Origin: Anaerolineales bacterium UBA5069 | Lineage (GTDB): Bacteria > Chloroflexota > Anaerolineae > Caldilineales > Caldilineaceae | NCBI GenBank assembly: GCA_002415895.1 | Contig: DIAV01000252.1 | Location: 1-9,333, forward strand | Length of the DNA: 9,333 nucleotides | Direction: 5' to 3' | In this document: one piece after another, positions 1 through 8,300 of the stretch | Numbering within the stretch: the first letter of the stretch is position 1 | Layout of the letters: each line of letters starts with the position of its first letter | Notes under the pieces: model-generated | The model's database searches: none | What the model was told of the DNA's origin: nothing | The model's input: only the letters and a program-made list of their open reading frames with translations | Program-made: the position numbers and the translations under genes

Positions 1-3000
1 CATCATCCGGCGCGTCCATATGCATAGCCATGGCCAGCAGGGCGCGCCCGTAGTTGTCAAGGCGCTCGCGCACATCGTAGAGCGTGCTCATGCGCCCGGG
101 GTCGGCCTGGCCCATGTCGGCCAGCACGAAGTGCACAAAGGCCATCTGGTTCAGTTCCCAGTTGTCGGCTGTCGCCACGTCTGTGGGGGCAACGAACTGG
201 GCATCGAGGTAGTTGACGGCGCGGTCAAGCGCCGTTTGCGGCACGGCGAAGTCCATGGCCGCAGCGCTCTCCAGCCCCCACAGCACGTAGGCAGAGATGA
301 AGGGGTTGCTCACTTCATTGGGCCAGTAGCCCCAGCCACCATCCAGGTTTTGGCGGTTGACGAGAGTCTGCACGCCAGCGCCCATTTGATAGGCCAGTTT
401 GGTCTCCAGATTCGTATCTTCAACGCCCAGGATTTGCAGCGCCCGCACGGTGAAGAGATTCGGCAGGAAGCGGCTCACGGTTTGCTCGTTGCACTCGTAG
501 GGGAAGTGCTCGAGGTAGCTCAGCCCTTCGATCATGCCCGCGGCAAGGCTTGGCTCAATCTGGACAAGCAGCGCACCATCATCTGTGGCTTCGGCAGGCA
601 CGAGGATGGATTCGGTGGCGACGAGGCCTTCCACCTGGCCCGAGGTGGAGACCACTTCGGGTGTTTGGTAGCGGTTGACCGGCACGGCAATACGCACGGC
701 GTCGTTCAGTCCGCCGCCTTCGGCTGCCATTGTCACGGTGACAACATCCGTGTCGCTGCCGATTGTCACAGGGAAGTCGAAGGTGGTGGTTGCGCCGGCG
801 GCGAGGTCGAGCGCTTCGCTCCCGCCCGCGCCTTGTGCGCTGTCGGCTGATGCGCCTTCAATGGCAAAGGTGAATGAGCCACCCTCGATGGCGCTGTCGG
901 CCGTATTGACAACCGCCGCACCAATCTGCGCATGGTCGCCCGCCGTGAAGAAGCGCGGCAGCAGCGGTCGCACCTGCAACGCCTTGGTCACGACGAGGTC
1001 AAAGGTCTTTTCACCGACGAGTGTCTCATTGGTGACGGCGCGCGCCATCAAGCGCCATGTGGTGAGATTGTCGGGCATGTCAAGCGCGAAGGTGATGACG
1101 CCGTTGGCATCGCTCACGAGGTCGGCGCGCCAGAAGGCGGTATCGGGGAAGTCTTCGCGCACGTCAAGCAGCCCCATGCCATCGCCGCCACCACCACCCT
1201 TGGCGCCATCGCTCAACTGCTGCGAGACGCGATCACGGTTGATGATGAGCGTTGCGCCCGTGGTGACGCCGAGAGGTCGCTGCTGCCAGAAGATGCTGAG
1301 CAGCGAACTTGTGTAGTCCTGTGCCAGGCTGAGCAGGGCCTTGTCGATAATGGCTACGCTGACTTCGGCATTGGGCACGGGTTCGCCCGCGTCGTTGCGT
1401 ACGGTCAGGGTCCATGTGATTGGATCACCGGGTGCGGCCACTGGGTTCTCGTCACCGACGCTTGTGCTCACTGCAATTGCCAGCGCCTTGGAGGCGGTGT
1501 CCACGTTCAGTTGCACGAGGCCCACGCGGATGGCCGGTGTGGGGTTGGCCTCGTCAATGCCTTTGACGAGCACAACACTCACGAAGAAGTTGGGGATTTG
1601 CGCGTCTGTAATCGGCACCTCGAGCGTGGGGCTGCCGCCGCGCAATGTGATCACCTGCGCCTCGTCCACGCCCGAGCGCTCGTAGGTGATTAGTGCTGTG
1701 ACATCGCCCTCAAAGGGGTTGGGGACGAGGATGCGGGCCGTGTCACCAGGTCTATAGCCCTTCTTGTCGGCCACAAGCTGGATGCGGTCGTTGTTGTCGC
1801 GCCGCCACGCTGTGGTTCCGGTTGGGTCCGCATCACTCACCCAGACAAAGACGGCGCTGCTCATCTCGTTGCCGGCGCTGTCCACGCCCTGGGCAACGAT
1901 CTGGTACTGGCCCCCCTTGGCGGGCGTCCATGTGAAGGTGGCCTCGCCCTGTTGGCCGGTGCGCACGCGATCTGTAGAGACGGGCACGCGCTCGACGCTG
2001 GTCGTCCAGACAAAGCGGCCGTCGGCGCTCTTCTCCTGCACGCTGTTCCAGCGGTACTCGTAGGCGGTGACGTCGAGATCCACACCGCCCACGGGCTTGC
2101 CTGTGGGGGCCACGGTGACAAGATCGACGATGCTGTCGCTGCCTGCTTCATTCACGTAGGATTGCGGGCTGAGGCCGATGTAGAAATCACCCCTGTGGAT
2201 GGGGATGGCAACAAAGCCATTAACGAACTGATTGGTGGGGCTTTGCACGGTGACATCCACAGTCCAAAGCTGGCTCTGGCGCGCGCCCGCGAGGTCGGCA
2301 GGCAGGCTGAGCGTGAAGGAGCCGTCGGCATTGGTTGTGCCTTCGCCTTCTTTGACCAGGCCATTGAAGAAGGAGCCGGCGTAGGGGTCAAAGGTTTCCT
2401 GCTCCGGGTCAAAGGGTTCGAAGGAGTACCAGCGGTCCTCGGGGGCGTCCTCCCAGGCAAAGTAGTAGGGCTGTGCGATGACGCGCCAGGTGACTGGCGC
2501 GTTGCCCAACGCGCCGCCGCTAAAGTAGTCGGCCTGCACGGTGACACTGATTGTGTCGCCCTGCACATAGTCGGGCTGCGCAGGTGTCAGCGCCAGCTCA
2601 AACTCGGGCTTGCGGTAGGAGGCCACCTGAAAGCCTGTACCTGCGTAGATGGTGAGGTTCTCGTTGATGTAGCGAGTGGCCGAGAGGTAGTAGTAGCCGG
2701 ATCCCGCATCAGGAGCCAGATCAAAGGAGCCGTTGAGCGTGCCGTTCTCGCTGAAGTCGGCGAGCTGCTGGTAAATGGTGTCGCCGCGTTCATTGGTCAC
2801 GGTAATGGTCATCGCCTGGCTTGGATCGGGCAGCACATAGCCGTTGTTAACAAGCTGGCGGACGATGCCTCTCCAGTACACCGTTTGGCCTGGTCGGTAG
2901 ATGGGGCGCTCGGTGTAGAAGACTGTCTGCCACGGCTCAAGCGCATAGCCACCGCTAACGTTGAAGTCCCACGAGGCGACGCCGCTGTTCCAGTCAGAGG

Positions 3001-5026
3001 ATGCAATGGCGAAGTTATCGTCGCCCGGCGCGCCCACGGTGGCGAAGACGGGCAGCCATTGTGATTCGGTTGTCTGCGTGAACACCGTGCGCGCGATGCC
3101 GTCGCCGTCGCTTGCTGCGGTGACAGCCGTTCCGCCGGCGCTCTGGAAGGTCACTTCCTGGCCGGCGACGGGCGTACCGCTGGCAATGTCAGTCACCCAT
3201 GCCAGGCTGTCGCTACCGAGGCTCTTCTTGATGACGATGTTATGCTCGCTGATGACAATCACGTTGAGCGAATACGCAGGGGCATTCTGTCCCGAATTTG
3301 GATCCACGGGCTGCGCTGGCAACGGTGTGCGCAGGAGGTAGATGCCGGGCGCGAGCGGATTGCCTGCCCCGTCTTCAGGGCTGTCATCCAGCGTGATGAT
3401 CGTCTGGTACGATTCGTTGCGATGCTCGTTGGCTGGATAGGCGCGTGTCCACACCAGCTCGTTACCCATGGCCACGGGGTTGTAATTCTGCCACGCTTCC
3501 CAGGCGTTGGCGCCGCCGAAGGTATCGACGTAATCACGCACCGGCAGCTTGAAGAGTGACATTTCCAGCGCGTCCACATTGCGATAGAAGACGCTCACAT
3601 AGGTGGATGTTATTGGGGTGAACTGCGTGACGTTCTCCAGCGCCACGCGCACAAAGGACGTGTAGTCGCCGGTCGTGTAGCGCAGCGTGTAATCCTCGCC
3701 CATTGTATTGCCGTAGATGTCCTGCGCACTGCCGCCAATGGTGACCGTGTACTCGGTATTGGGCTGCCTGTTCCACTCGAGCGTCAACTGGCCGTCCCAC
3801 TCGTTGTAGTAGGAGTAGACCGTTGTGGTGGTGAGCATGGGGCTAATGCTGATGGCATCGAGCAATGTGGTGCCGCTCATGGTGGACGCAAAGCGTATGG
3901 TCACCTGCTGTTCGGGGCTTACACCCACCGCGCCATCTGTGGGCAGCGTGGTCGTGACGCTGGGCAGCGGCACAACGCCGAATGTGCGGCTCAGTGCGTC
4001 GCGCAGCGTGCCCAGCCGGCTGGCGGGCATGGCGCTGGCATCCAGGTAAATTTCATATTGCCCACCAAAGGTAAGGCTTGCAGTTGGCGTGTAGGTGAGC
4101 GACGTGGAGGCATCATTCCACGTGAATTGGCCGTCGACGGCACCCGCGTCGGGGCCGGTGAGTGAAAAGGCCGCCTCAGTGGATGCGTGGTCCATGGGCT
4201 GGCTGAAGCTCAAGAGCACGGCGGCATCCGGCGGGACACTTGTGCCCACGGGCTGCACGTCGGTGACGATTGGTTCGGCCGTGCTAAAGCTGAAGGAAAA
4301 CGCGTCTGCCATCATCTCGCCGGTGATTGCTTCCAGCGGATTGACAGTGACCGTGTACTCGGTCGCGCCTGCATAACCAGTGGCGGGCGTAAACTGGTAG
4401 ATTGAGGTGGTGAGCCACTGGCCTGTACCCGCCAGCGGCGGGTCAAGGGTGAGCGGCTGCGGCAGATCCGCCTGTGCCGCGCCACCGGTCAGGGGCACAA
4501 CCGGGTGGTTGAAGGAGATGACAATCTGTCCCGCGACATCGACCTCGGTGGCGCCGTCGCTGGGCTGCGTTGAGGTGACGGCCAGGGGCGTTGCGCCGAG
4601 GAGGGAAAGCTCCACCTGGCGCACAGGCGCGTCGGCGGGCGGCGGGTTGTCGGGCGTGCCGCCGAGAGAAAGGTCGTAGCGCAGGGTGTAGCGCACGCCG
4701 GCATCAGGCGTGGCTGTGGGCGCGAAGGTGACGGCGGTGTCGTACACCGCCCAATCACCGGCGAGCGCAGGGGTCACGCTGTAGTTGGCAATGCCCGCGC
4801 TGCGGTCAAAAGTCCAGGTAACGGTTTGGCCGTTCCAGGCTTCGCCGGCAGCGGGCGCGACACTGATGAGGGCGGGCGGTGCGGCAAAGGGATCTGCAGC
4901 GTTATCCTGTGCAAAGGCGGGTGCGGGCATGGCTGAAAGCAACATGCTCAAAATAATGGCAAAGGTTATGAATCTCCAGCCACGGCTGTGTGTGTTTAGG
5001 GGCTGGCGTCGAGTGTGCTGTTGCAT
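1..5026 (-). CDS. Bacterial alpha-2-macroglobulin family protein, secreted, C-terminus cut off by window edge
   Basis: This is a large protease-trapping protein of the bacterial alpha-2-macroglobulin family (YfhM/MagD-like). The frame is open from the ATG at 5026 to base 1, giving 1675 residues without a stop. Residues 1-39 form a type I signal peptide: basic start, hydrophobic core, then AFA before Q40, with no lipobox cysteine. Residues about 50-455 hold three or four Ig-like (Big_5 type) repeats marked by 'P-x-DG' and 'F-x-x-x-M'. The MG2 motif TERPIYRPGQTV is at 705-716, the next macroglobulin domain (DKKGYRPGDT) at 1087-1096, and the central A2M domain starts near FPDTAFW at 1293. A Gly-rich stretch (1277-1281) precedes it, a likely bait region. 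The thioester motif CNEQ is at 1512-1515, followed by thioester-domain helices (DGGW at 1562-1565). The rest of that domain and the receptor-binding-like end lie outside the window. An AGGGAGGG ribosome site sits 4 bases before the ATG. The family is clear; protease trapping is inferred from the family. Confidence 0.95.
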   Translation of the reverse strand, partial: MQQHTRRQPLNTHSRGWRFITFAIILSMLLSAMPAPAFAQDNAADPFAAPPALISVAPAAGEAWNGQTVTWTFDRSAGIANYSVTPALAGDWAVYDTAVTFAPTATPDAGVRYTLRYDLSLGGTPDNPPPADAPVRQVELSLLGATPLAVTSTQPSDGATEVDVAGQIVISFNHPVVPLTGGAAQADLPQPLTLDPPLAGTGQWLTTSIYQFTPATGYAGATEYTVTVNPLEAITGEMMADAFSFSFSTAEPIVTDVQPVGTSVPPDAAVLLSFSQPMDHASTEAAFSLTGPDAGAVDGQFTWNDASTSLTYTPTASLTFGGQYEIYLDASAMPASRLGTLRDALSRTFGVVPLPSVTTTLPTDGAVGVSPEQQVTIRFASTMSGTTLLDAISISPMLTTTTVYSYYNEWDGQLTLEWNRQPNTEYTVTIGGSAQDIYGNTMGEDYTLRYTTGDYTSFVRVALENVTQFTPITSTYVSVFYRNVDALEMSLFKLPVRDYVDTFGGANAWEAWQNYNPVAMGNELVWTRAYPANEHRNESYQTIITLDDSPEDGAGNPLAPGIYLLRTPLPAQPVDPNSGQNAPAYSLNVIVISEHNIVIKKSLGSDSLAWVTDIASGTPVAGQEVTFQSAGGTAVTAASDGDGIARTVFTQTTESQWLPVFATVGAPGDDNFAIASSDWNSGVASWDFNVSGGYALEPWQTVFYTERPIYRPGQTVYWRGIVRQLVNNGYVLPDPSQAMTITVTNERGDTIYQQLADFSENGTLNGSFDLAPDAGSGYYYLSATRYINENLTIYAGTGFQVASYRKPEFELALTPAQPDYVQGDTISVTVQADYFSGGALGNAPVTWRVIAQPYYFAWEDAPEDRWYSFEPFDPEQETFDPYAGSFFNGLVKEGEGTTNADGSFTLSLPADLAGARQSQLWTVDVTVQSPTNQFVNGFVAIPIHRGDFYIGLSPQSYVNEAGSDSIVDLVTVAPTGKPVGGVDLDVTAYEYRWNSVQEKSADGRFVWTTSVERVPVSTDRVRTGQQGEATFTWTPAKGGQYQIVAQGVDSAGNEMSSAVFVWVSDADPTGTTAWRRDNNDRIQLVADKKGYRPGDTARILVPNPFEGDVTALITYERSGVDEAQVITLRGGSPTLEVPITDAQIPNFFVSVVLVKGIDEANPTPAIRVGLVQLNVDTASKALAIAVSTSVGDENPVAAPGDPITWTLTVRNDAGEPVPNAEVSVAIIDKALLSLAQDYTSSLLSIFWQQRPLGVTTGATLIINRDRVSQQLSDGAKGGGGGDGMGLLDVREDFPDTAFWRADLVSDANGVITFALDMPDNLTTWRLMARAVTNETLVGEKTFDLVVTKALQVRPLLPRFFTAGDHAQIGAAVVNTADSAIEGGSFTFAIEGASADSAQGAGGSEALDLAAGATTTFDFPVTIGSDTDVVTVTMAAEGGGLNDAVRIAVPVNRYQTPEVVSTSGQVEGLVATESILVPAEATDDGALLVQIEPSLAAGMIEGLSYLEHFPYECNEQTVSRFLPNLFTVRALQILGVEDTNLETKLAYQMGAGVQTLVNRQNLDGGWGYWPNEVSNPFISAYVLWGLESAAAMDFAVPQTALDRAVNYLDAQFVAPTDVATADNWELNQMAFVHFVLADMGQADPGRMSTLYDVRERLDNYGRALLAMAMHMDAPDD

Positions 5027-5116
5027 GGGTCCCTCCCTGGTGCTGCTGAATTACGACATATAGCAAATTTACAAATAACGGATATGCAAAAGGTTGTTGT
5101 AGCGTGCGTAAGGATG
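5027..5116 (-). other. AT-rich gap between pbpC and the macroglobulin gene
   Basis: This 90-base gap is the only clearly AT-rich stretch in the window (about 5045-5100), in otherwise GC-rich DNA. It may carry a promoter for the macroglobulin gene: TGCTATATG on the minus strand near 5058-5066 resembles an extended -10 element. The only -35-like hexamer, TTGCAT, is 21 bases away from TATATG, too far for a normal sigma-70 spacing. I see no hairpin with a U-run, so no intrinsic terminator for pbpC. Read-through from pbpC therefore remains possible. Confidence 0.3.
5031..5038 (-). promoter_or_regulatory. Ribosome binding site of the alpha-2-macroglobulin gene
   Basis: On the minus strand AGGGAGGG lies just upstream of the ATG at 5026, with its GGAGG core 5 bases from the start codon. 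It is the strongest Shine-Dalgarno match near this start, and the ATG opens a textbook signal peptide, so both agree on the start. Confidence 0.75.
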
Positions 5117-7774
5117 CTAAGGGGTTAGCGGCGCGCCGTTGCGGGCGACGCTGGATTCGCTGTGTGTGTAATCCTCCACAACCACCAGCGCATCGCCACT
5201 GCGCTCGATGGGCGAGGTGGCAGTGCGTTTGCCTTCCATGTGAAAGTGCCACGCACCGCTCTGCAGGGGCCACCAGCCGCTCACCGTAGCGCGATTGGCG
5301 CTTTCTGCTACGGTGTAGCTGCCTCCGGGGCCGGTTGCCACAATGCGCAGTTCGGCCCAGGGCCGGCTATCGGCAACCACGCCGCCCGCGGCAATGCGCT
5401 GGCTGTCGCGTGCGACACCTGGATAGATACGATACGCTGTATTGGAGGCGGGGTCGCGCAGGGCGAGGGGCGCTGCACTGGCTGCGTCTGCCTCACCCAA
5501 GGTCGGCTCTGGCAGTGGGCTGTGCGGCGCGTCGTGCTGCGCCAGCGTGGCCGGGGGCAGGAGCGCAATGCCCTGACCGACCATCCAATCATGGTATTGG
5601 GCGGGCAGCGCCCAATAGACGCGCTCTGCCACACGGTTGGCGGGCGTGGCGCTGGTGGCGCGCAGCCCTGTGGCGCGATCGATGGTTACACGCTGAAACT
5701 GCGTGTCAGGCTGGGTGGGCTCGCTGCCGGCGCGAAAGTACTCCACGCGTGTGCGCGGGCAATCGGCCGTGGCGAGCATGCCGCTGGGGGCGCAGATGGA
5801 AACATCAACAATGCCGGGGGGCCGCACGAAGGGCGCTGGGGTAGTTGTATGGGCTGCACGCATGAGATCGCGCCAGATTGGCCCTGCGCCATCAATACCG
5901 CTCACGTCTAGCATGGGCGTGTTATCGGCGTTGCCCACCCAAACGCCCACCACGCGCGTTGTGGAGTAGCCCAGTGTCCAGTTGTCGCGCCAATCGGTGG
6001 TTGTGCCTGTCTTGGCGGCGGCGGGGAAAGGCAGGCTGAGCACGGAATTGCCGCCAAATGCGGGCATGCGCGCAATGTCATCGTCAAGTATATCGGTGAG
6101 CAACCAGGCTGTTTGGGGGTCAATCACGTGCGCGCCGGGTGCAGGCTGTGGCGCTGTAAAGATGCGTTTCGTAACGTTCGCACCGTCGGTCTCGTCAATC
6201 GCAAGGATGGCGCGCGGGTCGAGGCGGCGGCCATCATCGAGCATGCCATAGGCGGCGGTGAGCTCGAGCAAGCGGACTTCGCCGCCGCCCAGCGTGAGCG
6301 CGAGGCCGAAATCGCCTGTGAAGCTGCTGATGCCCGCTTCTCCGGCAATGCGCTTGAGCGTGGCGACGCCAAGGCGATCCATCACACTGACGGCGGGCAC
6401 GTTGAAGGAGTTCGCCAGCGCCTCGCGCACGCTCACAGGGCCGTGGGCACGTCTGTCATAGTTGACGGGCGTGTAGGGCATGCGCGCGCCATCCACATTC
6501 GTGGCGTAGAAGGTGGTTGGCAGGTCGGCAATGATGGTGGCAGGCGTCAGCGCAGGCACACCGGCGGCGGCGCTCCACGCGGGGTCCAGCGCGGCGGCGT
6601 AGGTGAGTGGCTTGATGGCGCTGCCCGGCTGGCGCATACTTAGCGCGGCGTTTACGTTGCCCTGAATGGAGGCATCAAAGTAGTCCGGGCTGCCGACCAT
6701 GGTGAGGATGTCGCCCGTGTGGCTGTCGAGCACGACGGCAGCGGCGTTGTCCACGCGCCGATTGGGGTCGGTGGTGGGTGTGCAGAGGCCGGGCTTGCGA
6801 CAGTTGAGCAAATCAAGGCGGTAATCGACCGCATTCTCGGCGGCCTGCTGGAGGCCTGCGTCGAGCGTGGTGGTAATGCGCAAACCGCCCGCGCGCAGGC
6901 GCTCTGCACCAAGGCGGCTGTAGAGCAAATCTTGCACGTACATGACGAAGTGGGGTGCCTCAATATCAAAGAGTCTGGAGCGATAACGCAGAGGCTCGGC
7001 GCCGATTGCTGCCTGCGCCGCTTCATCAATGAAGCCTGCTTCGCGCATGAGGCGCAGCACGGTAAGTTGGCGCGCCTTGGCGGTCTCCGGCTCAACCAGC
7101 GGGTTATAGCCGGTGGGATATTGGACGAGGCCGGCCAGCAGCGTGCATTCGCCGCGCGACATTTGGGCGGCCGGTTTGCCAAAGAAGATCTGCGCCGCTG
7201 CCTCCATGCCGAAGGCGAAGTTGCCGTAGTAGGTCTGATTCAGATAGAGGGCGAGTATTTCATCCTTGGAATAGCGGGCTTCGAGCTTGATGGCCAGGTA
7301 TGCCTCGCGCAACTTGCGGCGCAGGCTTTGCGTGTAGCGCTCGTCGGGATCCAGCAGGAGATTGCGCGCGACCTGCTGGGTGATTGTGCTGCCGCCGCTG
7401 ACGATGTTGCCGTCGGCGCGCACGTTCTGATAGAGGGCGCGCGCAATCGCCACAGGGTCTACGCCAAAGTGGCTGTAAAAGCGTGCGTCTTCTGTTGCAA
7501 GGGTGGCCTGGATACAGGTGGGGGGTGCGTCGTTCAGCGACAGGCTGAACTGTTTGCCTGCGTTGGGGTCCATGACCTCGTAGAGAATGCGCCCGTTGCG
7601 GTCGAGAATCTGCGTGGTGGGGCGCACGCTGCGCTCTTCAACCGTGCGCACTGCGGGCAGATCGGCAAAGAGCGCAAGCCATGCAATTGCCCAGACCAGG
7701 GCGAAGCATGCAAGTGTGATGCCCAGTGTAATCAGCAACGCGTGGCGTCGCCTGCGCCAGAATGTTGTAGCCAT
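5117..7774 (-). CDS. pbpC: Penicillin-binding protein 1C: bifunctional peptidoglycan glycosyltransferase/transpeptidase
   Basis: This 885-residue class A penicillin-binding protein polymerises lipid II into glycan strands and cross-links the peptides outside the membrane. A basic start (RRRR, 7-10) and one membrane helix (about 12-36) anchor it with the N-terminus inside. The GT51 domain shows [12 protein letters not shown] with catalytic E95, GGSTITQQ at 127-134, RKLRE with E157, and the [10 protein letters not shown] and [12 protein letters not shown] motifs. The transpeptidase domain has SAIK (nucleophile S385, K388), SFN (456-458) and KTG (588-590). All key residues are present. The tail (about 775-870) resembles the BiPBP_C domain typical of PBP1C. 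The start at 7774 was chosen because the helix follows directly; the in-frame ATG at 7903 would add 43 residues read from the end of the upstream MaoC gene. The Shine-Dalgarno (GAGAG, 3 bases away) is weak. Its neighbour is an alpha-2-macroglobulin gene, the classic partner of pbpC, which favours PBP1C over PBP1A. Confidence 0.93.
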   Translation of the reverse strand: MATTFWRRRRHALLITLGITLACFALVWAIAWLALFADLPAVRTVEERSVRPTTQILDRNGRILYEVMDPNAGKQFSLSLNDAPPTCIQATLATEDARFYSHFGVDPVAIARALYQNVRADGNIVSGGSTITQQVARNLLLDPDERYTQSLRRKLREAYLAIKLEARYSKDEILALYLNQTYYGNFAFGMEAAAQIFFGKPAAQMSRGECTLLAGLVQYPTGYNPLVEPETAKARQLTVLRLMREAGFIDEAAQAAIGAEPLRYRSRLFDIEAPHFVMYVQDLLYSRLGAERLRAGGLRITTTLDAGLQQAAENAVDYRLDLLNCRKPGLCTPTTDPNRRVDNAAAVVLDSHTGDILTMVGSPDYFDASIQGNVNAALSMRQPGSAIKPLTYAAALDPAWSAAAGVPALTPATIIADLPTTFYATNVDGARMPYTPVNYDRRAHGPVSVREALANSFNVPAVSVMDRLGVATLKRIAGEAGISSFTGDFGLALTLGGGEVRLLELTAAYGMLDDGRRLDPRAILAIDETDGANVTKRIFTAPQPAPGAHVIDPQTAWLLTDILDDDIARMPAFGGNSVLSLPFPAAAKTGTTTDWRDNWTLGYSTTRVVGVWVGNADNTPMLDVSGIDGAGPIWRDLMRAAHTTTPAPFVRPPGIVDVSICAPSGMLATADCPRTRVEYFRAGSEPTQPDTQFQRVTIDRATGLRATSATPANRVAERVYWALPAQYHDWMVGQGIALLPPATLAQHDAPHSPLPEPTLGEADAASAAPLALRDPASNTAYRIYPGVARDSQRIAAGGVVADSRPWAELRIVATGPGGSYTVAESANRATVSGWWPLQSGAWHFHMEGKRTATSPIERSGDALVVVEDYTHSESSVARNGAPLTP

Positions 7775-7818
7775 GATCTCTCGGACGGTAAGGGGAGGGG
7801 GAATTGTTCCGCCAGTCT

Positions 7819-7856
7819 GCACCGTGTAGCCGAGATGCTGCCTGCTGCTACGGTGC
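7819..7856 (-). other. Possible imperfect stem-loop at the end of the MaoC gene
   Basis: Arms GCACCGTGTAGC (7819-7830) and GCTACGGTGC (7847-7856) can form 10 base pairs with a 2-base bulge and a 16-base loop. It spans the MaoC stop codon and part of the 73-base gap before pbpC. No T-run follows on the minus strand, so it is not a standard intrinsic terminator; it could be an attenuator, an mRNA-stabilising hairpin, or chance. Confidence 0.2.
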
Positions 7857-8300
7857 GGCCTGTGCGCGTCGGACGAAGTTGACGCCCTCCATGGAGATGA
7901 CAACTTCGCTGTGCTGATTGTACGCCTCCATGTGCAGTGTCAACACGCCGCGATCCGGTTTGGATTCGGACGGGCGCACGCCGCTGACAACCGCGCGCAG
8001 ATGCAGGGTGTCGCCGGGGCGGAGGGGACGAAGCCAGCGCAGCGTGTCGATGCCGGGCGAACCAAGCGTGGCAGTTCGCCCCACCAGACCATCCACCAGC
8101 AAGCGCATGCAGAGTGCGGCCGTGTGCCAGCCGGAGGCGACCACGCCGCCGAAGGGCGACTGCGCCGCTGCGCTGGGGTCGATGTGAAAGGGCTGGGGGT
8201 CAAACTGGCGCGCAAAGGCAATGATCTCCGCTTCGGAGACGGTGATTTCACCAAGCTCGAAGCGCTGGCTAACCGTAAAATCTTCCAGGTAGAGCGTCAT
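7848..8300 (-). CDS. MaoC-like (R)-specific enoyl-CoA hydratase/dehydratase family protein
   Basis: This 150-residue protein has the single hot-dog fold expected of MaoC-like dehydratases, which add water to or remove it from acyl-CoA thioesters in the cytoplasm. The hydratase signature is visible as FDPQPFHID, with the likely catalytic pair D34 and H39, followed by the [12 protein letters not shown] helix (about 52-63) and the LRPGDTL turn (92-98) usual for the family. The length matches single-domain members. Its ATG overlaps the TGA of the CutC gene (ATGA), and a GGGGAG ribosome site lies 6 bases upstream, inside the CutC gene, so translation is probably coupled. The true substrate cannot be read from the sequence; the partner genes do not point to a known fatty-acid or PHA pathway. 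Confidence 0.88.
   Translation of the reverse strand: MTLYLEDFTVSQRFELGEITVSEAEIIAFARQFDPQPFHIDPSAAAQSPFGGVVASGWHTAALCMRLLVDGLVGRTATLGSPGIDTLRWLRPLRPGDTLHLRAVVSGVRPSESKPDRGVLTLHMEAYNQHSEVVISMEGVNFVRRAQAAP

Noticed and set aside
20..850. Long plus-strand open frame of 276 codons, and similar ones at 932-1693 and 1952-3064
   Set aside because: They lie antisense to the macroglobulin gene, whose frame is open for 1675 codons and has clear family motifs. The plus-strand products are rich in His, Gly, Val and Arg and show no recognisable domain; they are expected shadows of GC-rich codon use.
7819..7856. Intrinsic terminator between the MaoC gene and pbpC
   Set aside because: A hairpin can be drawn, but it has a bulge, a large loop and no T-run after it on the transcribed strand, so termination is not supported.
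6719..7882. Plus-strand open frame of 387 codons
   Set aside because: It is antisense to pbpC, which carries all its catalytic motifs. No ribosome site or domain supports the plus-strand frame.
7775..7903. Longer PBP1C start at the ATG at 7903
   Set aside because: The added 43 residues are polar, overlap the MaoC gene by 56 bases and would push the membrane helix away from the N-terminus. The ATG at 7774 sits directly before the basic cluster and helix.
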